A stretch of 64,000 nt of DNA, from assembly GCF_021404405.1 (NCBI RefSeq), contig NZ_JABFTV010000003.1, positions 413,393-477,392 of the forward strand. The letters run 5' to 3'. Shown one piece after another: positions 19,346 through 28,093 of this stretch (position 1 is its first letter; the number at the start of each line of letters is the position of its first letter). The translations under genes were made by a program, and so were the position numbers. This stretch comes from Billgrantia aerodenitrificans (lineage in GTDB: Bacteria > Pseudomonadota > Gammaproteobacteria > Pseudomonadales > Halomonadaceae). Below the pieces are notes generated by a model that worked only from the letters and a program-made list of their open reading frames with translations, did not search any database and was not told the DNA's origin.

Positions 19346-20044
19346 CTAGCCCTCAGGATGCAGTTTGTTGGCAAGGGTCTGCAAACGCTGCTCAAAGCGG
19401 GGGAGGCCAAGGCGCATGAGCTTCAGTTCAGGCAGTGCTGTCTTAACTTCTTTTTTTCGCATGTCGATTAGTGCGGTGTACTTGCCGATCATCTCGTCAT
19501 CTAACGACTCGTCAGTCAAATCTCCCAGCAGCGCTTGAAGACGGTACCGCTCATGTAATTCTTCGGCCAGGGATTCCAAGAGGTCGTTAATGGTGCGGCG
19601 ATATAACCCAGTCATTTCCTCGTGCTTGGCCTTCAGCTCCTGGCACTCCTTCCTGGTCTTCTTTGCCGCTTCCCTTTCTTGGTCGTGTTGTCCAGCTGCC
19701 TCACTGATCACCTGCCTAAGGGTCTCAACCCTCGACAACCCGCGCGCTTTGGCCAAGCGAGCCAGCTCCTTTCGGACTTGGCCGGGGAGTTGAAAGGCAA
19801 CCTGCTGGCCGTTTCGGGTGCGGTACTGCTTCTGTCGCCAGGCAGCACGCATCTTGTCCACCCAGTAGCGAAAGGCCCGGTCTTGTTCATAACGCGCCAT
19901 GGCCTCGATGAAGGCAACGCCATCGAGCGGATACCCATTGATGGGGAGGACGCCGGGATACCCCTTGCGAGCCAAATACTGTCCCGCCCAGGCGAGCTGT
20001 CCATGGTCGTCAGGGTTAAGCCAGGTCAACCAGGTGGGTCGCAA
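19346..20044 (-). CDS. Uncharacterised island protein with coiled-coil C-terminal half
   Basis: About 232 residues, not recognised. The N-terminus is aromatic-rich (TWLTWLNPDDHGQLAWAGQYL). The middle has a basic segment QVRKELARLAKARGLSRVETLRQVISEA that resembles a small ribbon-helix-helix or coiled DNA-binding element. The rest is strongly helical and charged. No ATG is suitable: the likely start is TTG at 20044 with GGAG ten bases upstream, or CTG at 20059. It is divergent from the gene at 20225, with a cluster of palindromic TCACAATG sites between, so the two may be co-regulated. Confidence 0.6.
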   Translation of the reverse strand: MRPTWLTWLNPDDHGQLAWAGQYLARKGYPGVLPINGYPLDGVAFIEAMARYEQDRAFRYWVDKMRAAWRQKQYRTRNGQQVAFQLPGQVRKELARLAKARGLSRVETLRQVISEAAGQHDQEREAAKKTRKECQELKAKHEEMTGLYRRTINDLLESLAEELHERYRLQALLGDLTDESLDDEMIGKYTALIDMRKKEVKTALPELKLMRLGLPRFEQRLQTLANKLHPEG

Positions 20045-20118
20045 TGCGGTGATCTCCAGGTGGTGAAGAAAGAATCATGGACCATTCACTGACCTCAGGA
20101 TAACCACTGTCAGCAAGT

Positions 20119-20157
20119 ATCACAATGTAGCATCACAATGACACGTCACATTGTGAT
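20119..20157. promoter_or_regulatory. Operator cluster with three ATCACAATG half-sites
   Basis: ATCACAATG occurs at 20119-20127 and 20132-20140, and its exact inverse CATTGTGAT at 20149-20157. The second and third form a perfect 9-bp inverted repeat with an eight-base spacer. The cluster lies between two divergent uncharacterised genes and is probably an autoregulatory site. Confidence 0.65.
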
Positions 20158-20224
20158 CTATATCCACCTTGCCCTGTATGTTTTGCGGCGATTAAATCGC
20201 TTCATGATCTGCTATTCTGGCGGT

Positions 20225-21790
20225 ATGACCATCTCCCTGCTGTACTACTCTTTTGAGGATTACTGGCTGCCTCCTGAACCACCTTCCGAGGCGGATGAGC
20301 GACGGCGCCCCAAGCCAAGCAGGCCGCTGCCCCCCGAGGCACGCTGGCTGCTTTGGCAGTGGTCGCGGGTTATCGGCCTGGACCAGCGCACCATTTGCCA
20401 TGTGCAAACACTAAGCCAGCGTCTTGGCACAACGACGCAGCAGTGGGGCCGACTAATGCGCATGCTGAAAGCTAGTGGTGTGATGGTGCCCCGCCCGGTG
20501 CCTCAGAAGCGGGGAAGGCCCCTCACCGAGTACCGCATTGCCGCTGACGTGCGATACGACTTGGGGCGCCTGGCTGTGTTGGACACACCTCACCATCGCG
20601 AGATAGAGCACGTTCTGAGCGGATGCGCCTCTTATTCCTCTGCGTCAGTAGCGCAGCCGCCTTGCGATGCCAGTAACTCTAACCTTCTCTCGCCTGATGA
20701 GCGCCGGTGTCGTTTGACCGCGGCCAATCGCTGGCTCATAGCCGTTCTCTTGGCTCATGCCGATGGTTCTGGGCGAGTGACCGGCTTGAGCTATACCCGC
20801 CTGGGGCACTTCACCGGCATGAGTCGTATCCAGTTACAGAGCCAGATTTCTAAGCTTCGAGCTCAAAAGGTCCTGGCATACCACCAGCCGGGCCGGCTGG
20901 GGCGGCTGCTCGGCTGCCAGATGACCTCGATTTTCGTTCTCGATCTGGACCATCGCCTCATTAGGCCTGAAAGCCGTACTGAGATGGGCGTTATTTTGCT
21001 CTCTAGGCATGGAGGGAAGCAGGAAAAGCGCACTGTGATCAACGGCATGGTGGAAGCGTTGTTCGTGGTGGCTCACTATCGAGCGCAAGCCCCGGACAGG
21101 GATCGGAAGTTAGAAGTCAGGGGAACAGTGGAACAGCATGCACGTGCCTTGTTGTCGAAATACTGTGACCCTGGGCCACTCGCGAAAGAACTGGTCGAGG
21201 CTTACGACGCTAACGCTGCCAACTGGTTGCTGGCCCGCCTGCATGGCTACGCTGAGCAGCTCCTATCAACCGGCTGGGACACGCTGGGTTCGAGAAACCA
21301 GAGTTGGGATCATCCTGTCGCCAAGGTGATGGATGCAGTAGCCAAAGACTTCCCCGGAAGGCCTCGGGCCACCGACCAGCAAGAGAGTACAGAGCCTTCC
21401 TCTGATGGCGCAGTAAGCTCTGATGGTGACGCTGGCGCGGATTTTACCCAAGCTGATGGAGATGCGGAGGCAGCTGCTACTCATGCCCCCTATGTCAGCT
21501 TGCTTTACTCTCTGGCCCATCACCTTGCCGTCGAGATCAAGTATTATTTGGAAGGAGTGACGAATCACGGCGAGCGACTACGTGAGCTGACCTACAGCCT
21601 GACACCTGATCCGGTGTACGGCCTAACCCGTTTGAAGGTTCAAGGGTTTAGGCAGCGAGGAGCCGATCAGAAGCGCCCTGTCTATGCAATCGCCATATTG
21701 CACCCCGCCGTCAAGAGTGACATGACGACATGGCTAAACCAGCATCGTGATCTCGGGGACTCGCCCCCAATGGCTCCCGTACCTCGCTAG
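20225..21790 (+). CDS. Uncharacterised protein with two winged-helix-like segments
   Basis: About 521 residues from ATG 20225 (MTISLLYYSFEDYWLPPEPP). I do not recognise a named family. Two regions look like winged helix-turn-helix domains: about 60-120 (RTICHVQTLSQRLGTTTQQ, LMRMLKASGVMVPRP) and about 190-255 (VTGLSYTRLGHFTGMSRIQL, SKLRAQKVLAYHQPG). This layout occurs in island regulators and replication initiators, but there is no catalytic motif. The C-terminal third has an acidic, low-complexity linker (SSDGDAGADFTQADGDAEAA). Palindromic sites just upstream suggest autoregulation. An in-frame ATG at 20138 would lie inside those sites and is less likely. Confidence 0.65.
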   Translation: MTISLLYYSFEDYWLPPEPPSEADERRRPKPSRPLPPEARWLLWQWSRVIGLDQRTICHVQTLSQRLGTTTQQWGRLMRMLKASGVMVPRPVPQKRGRPLTEYRIAADVRYDLGRLAVLDTPHHREIEHVLSGCASYSSASVAQPPCDASNSNLLSPDERRCRLTAANRWLIAVLLAHADGSGRVTGLSYTRLGHFTGMSRIQLQSQISKLRAQKVLAYHQPGRLGRLLGCQMTSIFVLDLDHRLIRPESRTEMGVILLSRHGGKQEKRTVINGMVEALFVVAHYRAQAPDRDRKLEVRGTVEQHARALLSKYCDPGPLAKELVEAYDANAANWLLARLHGYAEQLLSTGWDTLGSRNQSWDHPVAKVMDAVAKDFPGRPRATDQQESTEPSSDGAVSSDGDAGADFTQADGDAEAAATHAPYVSLLYSLAHHLAVEIKYYLEGVTNHGERLRELTYSLTPDPVYGLTRLKVQGFRQRGADQKRPVYAIAILHPAVKSDMTTWLNQHRDLGDSPPMAPVPR

Positions 21791-21918
21791 CGATTCGGGC
21801 GCCGGTTTCGTCCAGTCTCCAAAGAGCCCTTTCTGCAGCCACTTACGGAGAGGGATTCTTTTTAGACTGTCCGTAGCGTCGGATTTTGTCCCAGGTAATA
21901 GGAATAGCTCTGACGGCC

Positions 21919-21941
21919 CCACTACTGCAAGGCAGTAGTGG
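21919..21941. terminator. Hairpin, probable terminator
   Basis: Perfect 10-bp stem CCACTACTGC with loop AAG, about 130 bases after the two-winged-helix gene and before alpA. No T run follows, so it is a moderate candidate. Confidence 0.5.
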
Positions 21942-22024
21942 TATCAAGCGAGAATAGCTGTTCTGGTCTCCAATAAAATAATACTCGCTGCCCTCATCTC
22001 ATGAACGAATAACAGGAGTTCGTC

Positions 22025-22222
22025 ATGAGCATGAAACTGGTCCGCATCAAGGAAGTCATGGATCGCACCGGTCTCGGTAGGTCCACAGTCTACAAATACA
22101 TGAACCTTGGTCTTTTCCCCAAGCCCATCAGGCTTGGTTCCCGGGCCGTGGCCTGGGTCGAGAGTGAGGTAGTGGCATGGATTCAACACGGCATCGAATG
22201 CCGGGATAGCGAGTCCATCTAG
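22025..22222 (+). CDS. AlpA-family transcriptional regulator / excisionase-like
   Basis: A 65-residue MerR-like single winged-helix protein: LVRIKEVMDRTGLGRSTVYKYMNLGLFPKPIRLG, then AVAWVESEVVAWI. This is the AlpA pattern found in P4-like satellites and islands, where it activates integrase or acts in excision. The ribosome site CAGGAG is well placed. It lies at the opposite end of the element from the integrase gene and is not adjacent to it, so any effect must be in trans. Confidence 0.92.
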   Translation: MSMKLVRIKEVMDRTGLGRSTVYKYMNLGLFPKPIRLGSRAVAWVESEVVAWIQHGIECRDSESI

Positions 22223-22548
22223 CACTCTTTGATTTAGAAATAAATGATGTAATGGAAGAGCGGAAAATCCGCCTACATCCCCGTTGGTCCATCAGAGCCC
22301 ACCTGCATTTGCTGGTCCTCGCATCAGCATTTCCGGCCCTTGTTTAATTGTTATTACCCTAATCAAGAGAGCAGAGAGGGGCCTTCAGTCCCGAATCCAA
22401 GCGAGCAAGGGAAGAGTCACAGCAACAGCTACATCCACCCACCTACCAACCCTGAATCCAGCATCAGCTGGAGGATTAATCGTGCCTGATATCAGCGCCG
22501 ATGACCGACAAGGCATCGGCGTTTACTCATGTCACTCGAGATTTGAAA
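22223..22548. other. Gene-free stretch after alpA
   Basis: No convincing gene, repeat or RNA is visible. Short frames here lack ribosome sites and family features. It may hold the promoter of the following Gp2-like gene. Confidence 0.4.
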
Positions 22549-23208
22549 ATGACTACCAGACACCCCACCAATCCCAACCTTCACCTGACTCACTCCACCT
22601 CGTTCAACGGGATGGATGTCCAAGAGAGGGCCTTACCCATGGTGCGTGAATACTTACAGGCGCTCCAAGACACGCTAGAGCGAGCCATCAGCGATTACCC
22701 TCGAGTGCTGGCTTTCCGGGTCGACCCGGTCATACCTACCGCGATCAGCGACAGGATGACGCTGCAGGACCATCAGTTGCTGATCCGGAAATTCATCGCT
22801 TCCTTCAAAGCCATTATCAAGCACGAGCGTGAAATAAAGCGCCGGAGAGGATGGGCGCCAGATACCAAGGTGCGCTACGTCTGGTGCCGTGAGGTAGGAG
22901 AAAATGGCAAGCCGCACTATCACTTCTTCCTGATCCTTAACCGCGATGCCTATCACCTGCCCGGCAGGGTGGGCTCCCCCAACGAAAATCTCTTCAGCCG
23001 AGTCTCCCGGGCCTGGTACAGCGCGCTGGGGGTGGCGTGGAACCCCCAGGAACCCTGGATTCATGTCCCGCAGAACCCGGTGTACTGGATCGATCGAGGT
23101 GATGCCGAGAGCTTCCAGCAGGCCTTCTACCGGGCGTCGTACCTGTGCAAGGCCGACACGAAGCAGTACGGACTGGGGATGCGGGCTTTCGATACAAGCC
23201 GTCGTTGA
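22549..23208 (+). CDS. Inovirus Gp2 / YagK-YfjJ-like protein
   Basis: About 219 residues from ATG 22549; an in-frame ATG at 22501 is also possible and neither has a clear ribosome site. The centre holds VRYVWCREVGENGKPHYHFF, the conserved block of the YagK/YfjJ C-terminal family seen in P4-like islands and related to the inovirus Gp2 replication protein. The H-hydrophobic-H arrangement HYHFFLIL resembles the metal-binding strand of HUH replication enzymes. A possible role is element replication or processing, but the catalytic tyrosine is not identified. It commonly follows alpA, as here. Confidence 0.8.
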   Translation: MTTRHPTNPNLHLTHSTSFNGMDVQERALPMVREYLQALQDTLERAISDYPRVLAFRVDPVIPTAISDRMTLQDHQLLIRKFIASFKAIIKHEREIKRRRGWAPDTKVRYVWCREVGENGKPHYHFFLILNRDAYHLPGRVGSPNENLFSRVSRAWYSALGVAWNPQEPWIHVPQNPVYWIDRGDAESFQQAFYRASYLCKADTKQYGLGMRAFDTSRR

Positions 23209-23308
23209 TGCGTGTGGGCTCACAACTGCCCGTCGGGGCTCTGGAGAAGTCAGGAAGCACAGCAGCGCTCCACGGCGCTGCTGGTAATCGACGAAGAGGA
23301 CAATGATC

Positions 23309-23583
23309 ATGCAATGCAAGTGCGGAAGTGAGACACAGCTGAACGAAGCGGTGAAGAGCAGGCTGAAGGCACGACTGGAGTTCAGATTTGCAAGGCCTGC
23401 AGCAGCGTGTCTAATAGCGAATTGATCGTTGTGGGGGTTAAGGTCACCATGGATGACAAGGCACGGGACAAGACTCGGCAGCTTATGCCCACCTGGATAC
23501 AGACGCAGTGGAGACGTTCTCTGCCCGTGCGGGAGGGCTTGCAGAGGGTCTATAGCATCAGCGCTTTGCCAGCTGAGGGCTGA
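23309..23583 (+). pseudogene. Frameshifted small zinc-ribbon island protein
   Basis: Begins MQCKCGSETQLNEAVK with AGAGGAC upstream, then loses one base near 23384. In the next frame it continues ICKACSSVSNSELIVVGVKV and runs to TGA at 23581. The two CxC/CxxC pairs together make a four-cysteine zinc ribbon typical of small phage and island proteins. The frameshift separates them, so the gene is probably inactive. This explains most of the 625-base gap before hsdR. Confidence 0.65.
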
Positions 23584-23834
23584 GGTGGCAACGCACGATC
23601 TCAACCGGCGCCGGTTCGCAGGCAATTGTGGCTATCATCAACCAGGGCTCAACGGCCTTAGCTCCAACAGGAAAACCTGCGCATTAGCCGGTACTCTTGG
23701 GGTAGCACCTTTTCGGCATGTGCGACCGCAAGGCACTGAGCAAGGGCTGCCGGCTGATCAGGGCTGCCAGGGAAGGGTTGCCAGAGCAGACGTGGGAGCA
23801 CCCACGCGATGACCAGGGAATGAAGGGGAACGCT

Positions 23835-26597
23835 GTGCAACAACCGGAAGAGCAGGCCAGGACCAAGATCGACCAGCTGCTGCGCGATGCGGGCTGGGTG
23901 ATTCAGGACAGAAGCGACTTCGACCGACAGGCGGCGCTGGGGGTGGCCGTGCGGGAGTTCCACCTGCCCGCTGGTTACTGCGACTACCTGCTGTTCATCG
24001 ACGGCAAAGCGGCAGGCGTTATCGAGGCCAAGAAGGCCGGGGTGACGCTCAGCGGCGTGGCCGAGCAGTCGGCCAAGTACGTGGCCCAGTTGCCTGAGCA
24101 CCTGGCACGCTGGGAGCAGCGGCTCGTCTACCACTACGAGAGCACCGGGGACGAGACCTTCTTCTGCAACCTGCGCGATCCCAAGCCGCGTTCCCGCCGC
24201 CTGTTCGCCTTCCACCGCCCGGAAACGCTGCGCGAGTGGCTACGCCAACCAGACACCCTGCGTGACCGGCTGCGCAATATGCCCCCGCTTGAGACTAAGG
24301 GGCTGCGTGATTGTCAGATCGAGGCCATCCAGGGCGTAGAGAGATCGCTGGCGGTGGACCGCCTGCGGGCGCTGATTCAGCTAGCCACCGGGGCGGGCAA
24401 AACCTTCACCGCCTGCAGCTTTTCCTACCGGCTGATTCGCCATGCCGGGGCCAAGCGGATCCTGTTTCTGGTGGACCGAAACAACCTCGGCGATCAGACC
24501 CTTAAGGAGTTTCAGAACTTCCAACCGGTGGGTGCGGCCAACCGCTTCACCCACACCTACATCGTTCAGCACCTGCACGGGCACCACATCGACCCTGATG
24601 CCAAGGTGGTGATCACCACCATCCAGCGCCTCTATGCCATGCTACGCGGCAAGCCGTTGGACGAGGCCGACGAGGAGGCCTCGGCCTTCGAACAGTGGGA
24701 GGGCGAGCAGGGGGAGCCGCTGCCCCTCGGCTACAACCCCGAGATCCCCATCGAGACCTTCGACTTCATCATCACCGACGAGTGTCACCGCTCTATATAT
24801 GGCCTGTGGCGCCAGGTGCTGGAGTACTTCGACGCCTCGCTGATCGGCCTGACCGCGACCCCCTCCAAGCACACCCTGGGCTTCTTCAACCAGAACCTGG
24901 TGGCGGAGTACCCCTACGAACGCTCGGTGGCCGATGGCGTCAATGTCGGCTACGAGATCTACCGCATCCGCACCCGGGTCACCGAGGAGGGCGGCAAGGT
25001 GGAGCCCGGCGACGTGGGCTACCAGGTACCGGTGCGTGATCGGCGCACCCGGCGGCTGCGCTACGAGACCCTGGATGAGGAGTTCGAATACACCGGCAAG
25101 GAGCTCGACCGTTCGGTGGTGAACCCCAACCAGATCCGCACCGTGCTGCAGACCTACCGAGACCGGGTGTTCACCGAGCTCTTCCCGGAGCGCACGGGGG
25201 AGTGGCTGCCCAAGACGCTGATCTTCGCCAAGGATGACAACCACGCCGAAGAGATCGTCCTCGCCGTGCGCGAGGTGTTCGGCGAGGGCAACGACTTCGC
25301 CAAGAAGATCACCTACCGCAACAGCGGCGAAGACCCCAAGGCGCTGATCAAGGCGTTCCGGGTCGACCCCATGCCGCGGGTCGCCGTCACCGTGGACATG
25401 ATCGCCACCGGCACCGACATCAAGCCGGTGGAGGTGCTGATCTTCATGCGCGACGTGAAGTCCGAGGGCTACTACGAGCAGATGAAGGGCCGCGGCGTGC
25501 GCACTATCCCCGATGCCGACCTCAAGGCGGTGACGCCGGACGCCGAATCCAAGACACGCTTCATCCTGATCGATGCCGTGGGGGTGACGGAATCGAAGAA
25601 GAACGCCAGCCAGCCCCTAGAGCGCAAGCCTACGCTCAGCTTCGATGCCCTGCTGGAACAGGTGGCCATGGGCCGACGCGACGAGGACGCTGTCTCTTCC
25701 CTGGCGGCTCGCCTGGCCGCCCTGGATCGCAAGCTGACCGATGAGGGCCGCACCCGCCTGGCCGAGGCCAGCGGTGGCCAGACGCCTCGCCAGCTGGCCA
25801 ACCGGCTGCTCGATGCCATCGACCCGGACAGCCAACAGGCCGCCATCACCGAGCGGCATGGACCGGCTCCCACGCCGGAGCAGGAGCAGGCCGTGGTACA
25901 GGAGCGGCTGGACGAGGCCTGCCGGCCCTTCGACAAGCCGGCGCTGCGCACCCTGCTCAAGGAGATCAAGCAGAAGCGCGATATCGTCATCGACGAGGTG
26001 ACCACCGATGCTCTGGTGCACGCCGACTTCGACCATCAGCGGGCCGAGCAGACCATCAGAAGCTTCAAGGCCTTCATCGAGGAGCACCGCGACGAGTTGA
26101 CCGCCCTGCAGATCCTCTACAACCAGCCGCTGGGCCAGCAGCGGCTCACCTATGCCGCCATCCGCGAGCTGGTCAATGCGATGCTGGAGAAGCCTCCTCA
26201 CCTGGCGGTGGCCAACGTCTGGCAGGCCTACAAGCGGCTGGAGGCCTCTCAGGTGCGAGGTGCTCCGGTAGATGAGCAGCTCACCGAGGTGGTCAGCCTG
26301 GTGCGCTATGCCCTGGGGCAGACCGACACCCTGGAGCCCATCGATGCCGTGGTGGAGCGCCGCTTCAACCTCTGGCTGGGCCGCGAGAAGAAGGCCGGGC
26401 GCGAGTACAACGCCGAGCAGGAGGCGTGGCTGCGGTCCATCGCCGCCTACCTTGCCGCCAATGCCGAGATCGCCCCGCGGGATTTCATGGAAGTGCCCAG
26501 CCTGGCCGACCAGGGTGGTATCCTCGGCGCCAGACAGGTGCTGGGTAACGGATTGAATGAGATGTTAAATGAGCTGCAAGAGGCGCTGGTGGCGTGA
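23835..26597 (+). CDS. hsdR: Type I restriction enzyme, R subunit
   Basis: About 920 residues. Nuclease residues of the PD-(D/E)xK type are present (Asp50 in YCDYLL; Glu64 and Lys66 in GVIEAKKAG). The translocase has ATGAGKT at 184-190, DECHRS near 315, and later GTDIKPVEVL and MKGRGVRT. An EcoEI-type C-terminal helical region contacts the methylase. It cleaves unmodified foreign DNA after ATP-driven translocation. I prefer GTG 23835 (AAGGGG six bases upstream) over ATG 23820. Its stop overlaps hsdS. Operon order R-S-M. Confidence 0.96.
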   Translation: MQQPEEQARTKIDQLLRDAGWVIQDRSDFDRQAALGVAVREFHLPAGYCDYLLFIDGKAAGVIEAKKAGVTLSGVAEQSAKYVAQLPEHLARWEQRLVYHYESTGDETFFCNLRDPKPRSRRLFAFHRPETLREWLRQPDTLRDRLRNMPPLETKGLRDCQIEAIQGVERSLAVDRLRALIQLATGAGKTFTACSFSYRLIRHAGAKRILFLVDRNNLGDQTLKEFQNFQPVGAANRFTHTYIVQHLHGHHIDPDAKVVITTIQRLYAMLRGKPLDEADEEASAFEQWEGEQGEPLPLGYNPEIPIETFDFIITDECHRSIYGLWRQVLEYFDASLIGLTATPSKHTLGFFNQNLVAEYPYERSVADGVNVGYEIYRIRTRVTEEGGKVEPGDVGYQVPVRDRRTRRLRYETLDEEFEYTGKELDRSVVNPNQIRTVLQTYRDRVFTELFPERTGEWLPKTLIFAKDDNHAEEIVLAVREVFGEGNDFAKKITYRNSGEDPKALIKAFRVDPMPRVAVTVDMIATGTDIKPVEVLIFMRDVKSEGYYEQMKGRGVRTIPDADLKAVTPDAESKTRFILIDAVGVTESKKNASQPLERKPTLSFDALLEQVAMGRRDEDAVSSLAARLAALDRKLTDEGRTRLAEASGGQTPRQLANRLLDAIDPDSQQAAITERHGPAPTPEQEQAVVQERLDEACRPFDKPALRTLLKEIKQKRDIVIDEVTTDALVHADFDHQRAEQTIRSFKAFIEEHRDELTALQILYNQPLGQQRLTYAAIRELVNAMLEKPPHLAVANVWQAYKRLEASQVRGAPVDEQLTEVVSLVRYALGQTDTLEPIDAVVERRFNLWLGREKKAGREYNAEQEAWLRSIAAYLAANAEIAPRDFMEVPSLADQGGILGARQVLGNGLNEMLNELQEALVA

Positions 26598-28093
26598 TGG
26601 AAAGCTGTCAAATGCCGAAAAATTGGACTACATGTACTGTTGAAGACCTTGCCGATTTGGTGAGAGGTGTTACATACACCAAGGCAGATGCAGCCAAAAA
26701 GTTGCAGGATGGCCATGCTCCGCTTCTCCGCTCAAACAATATAAATATATCAATAAACCATGATGAATTGGTTTTTGTGAAGGAAGAGCGTATAGGAGAG
26801 GCTCAGTGGCTATGTGATGGAGATGTCCTCATCGCAATGTCTAGTGGAAGCTCCAGTCTCGTTGGAAAGGCCGCTCAAGCAAAAATTCCTCCTCGCGAGA
26901 CTTTTGGTGCCTTTTGTAGCGTATTAAGGCCCTTTCCGTTGATTTGTAAGCGATATTTTGGGTGGTTTTTTCAAACTAGTATGTATCGCCAAAACGTATC
27001 CGCAGATGCCAAGGGTTCAAGCATCAACAACCTGAAGCGGAGTCATGTTTTAAGCATTGGTTTTCCTTTGGCTCCTGCCAATGAACAACTCCGTATCGTC
27101 GATAAAATCGAGTCTCTTTTCGCCCAGCTCGACCACGGCGAGGCCGGCCTGCGCGATGTGCAGAAGCTGCTGGCTCGCTATCGCCAGTCCGTCCTCAAGG
27201 CCGCCGTCACCGGCCAACTGACCGCCGACTGGCGGGCCGAGAACGCCGACCGTCTGGAGTCGGGGCATGACCTGCTGGAGCGTATTCTCCAGGCCCGCCG
27301 CGAGAACTGGCAAGGGCGAGGTAAGTACAAGGAGCCCGCGGCGCCAGATACCCGCGACCTGCCGGAGTTGCCCGAGGGATGGGTGTGGGCTTCGGTTGAT
27401 CAAATGGTGCGGGTATTCAGAAACGGTCTTTCAAAAAAGCCTGTTGCTGAAAAAAACCAGTATCCAATCCTGAGGATATCAGCCGTCAGGCCAATGAGTG
27501 TGACCTTGAACGATCTTCGTTACTATTCTCCGGCTGATACGGAGGATGTGTCGTCATATTGGGTGGAGAAAGGTGACCTGCTTTTTACTCGCTACAGTGG
27601 CTCAGCACAATTCGTGGGTGTTTGTGGTCAGATGAGAGATTCAGTTAGTGTTCTCCACCCTGATAAGTTGATAAAACTAAGAGTGGTTGATACGCCTGAG
27701 CTATGCAGAGATTTTTTGGAGCTCGCATGGAACGCTGGGGTGACAAGGGCTCACATCGCTTCGAATATCAAGACCACCTCTGGTCAACAGGGCATCGCTG
27801 GGGGGGATATTAAATCTGCCCCTTTCCCTCTACCTCCCGCTGATGAGCAGGTCGTAATAGCGGAGCGAGTCTGGGATGTGTTCGAAAAGATGGAGCGTTT
27901 GCAGTCTCATTGCCAAGCTGAGCTCGCCCGTTCCGCCGCCCTGCGCCAGTCCGTCCTCAAGGATGCCTTTGCCGGCAAGCTGGTGCCCCAGAACCCCGAC
28001 GATGAGCCCGCCAGCGAACTGCTGGCCCGCATCCGCGCCGAACGTGACGCCGCCGCCCCCAAGAAACGCACCCGCAAGAAGGCTACCGCATGA
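26597..28093 (+). CDS. hsdS: Type I restriction-modification specificity subunit
   Basis: A 498-residue S subunit with two target-recognition domains (about 1-160 and 255-415), each followed by a conserved helical spacer: QLRIVDKIESLFAQLDHGE...SVLKAAVTGQLTADWR and DEQVVIAERVWDVFEKM...SVLKDAFAGKLVPQN. Each recognition domain reads one half of a bipartite DNA site. Both domains are visibly richer in A+T than the spacers and the flanking hsdR/hsdM, the signature of domain replacement. ATG overlaps the hsdR stop; its own stop overlaps the hsdM start. Confidence 0.95.
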   Translation: MESCQMPKNWTTCTVEDLADLVRGVTYTKADAAKKLQDGHAPLLRSNNINISINHDELVFVKEERIGEAQWLCDGDVLIAMSSGSSSLVGKAAQAKIPPRETFGAFCSVLRPFPLICKRYFGWFFQTSMYRQNVSADAKGSSINNLKRSHVLSIGFPLAPANEQLRIVDKIESLFAQLDHGEAGLRDVQKLLARYRQSVLKAAVTGQLTADWRAENADRLESGHDLLERILQARRENWQGRGKYKEPAAPDTRDLPELPEGWVWASVDQMVRVFRNGLSKKPVAEKNQYPILRISAVRPMSVTLNDLRYYSPADTEDVSSYWVEKGDLLFTRYSGSAQFVGVCGQMRDSVSVLHPDKLIKLRVVDTPELCRDFLELAWNAGVTRAHIASNIKTTSGQQGIAGGDIKSAPFPLPPADEQVVIAERVWDVFEKMERLQSHCQAELARSAALRQSVLKDAFAGKLVPQNPDDEPASELLARIRAERDAAAPKKRTRKKATA

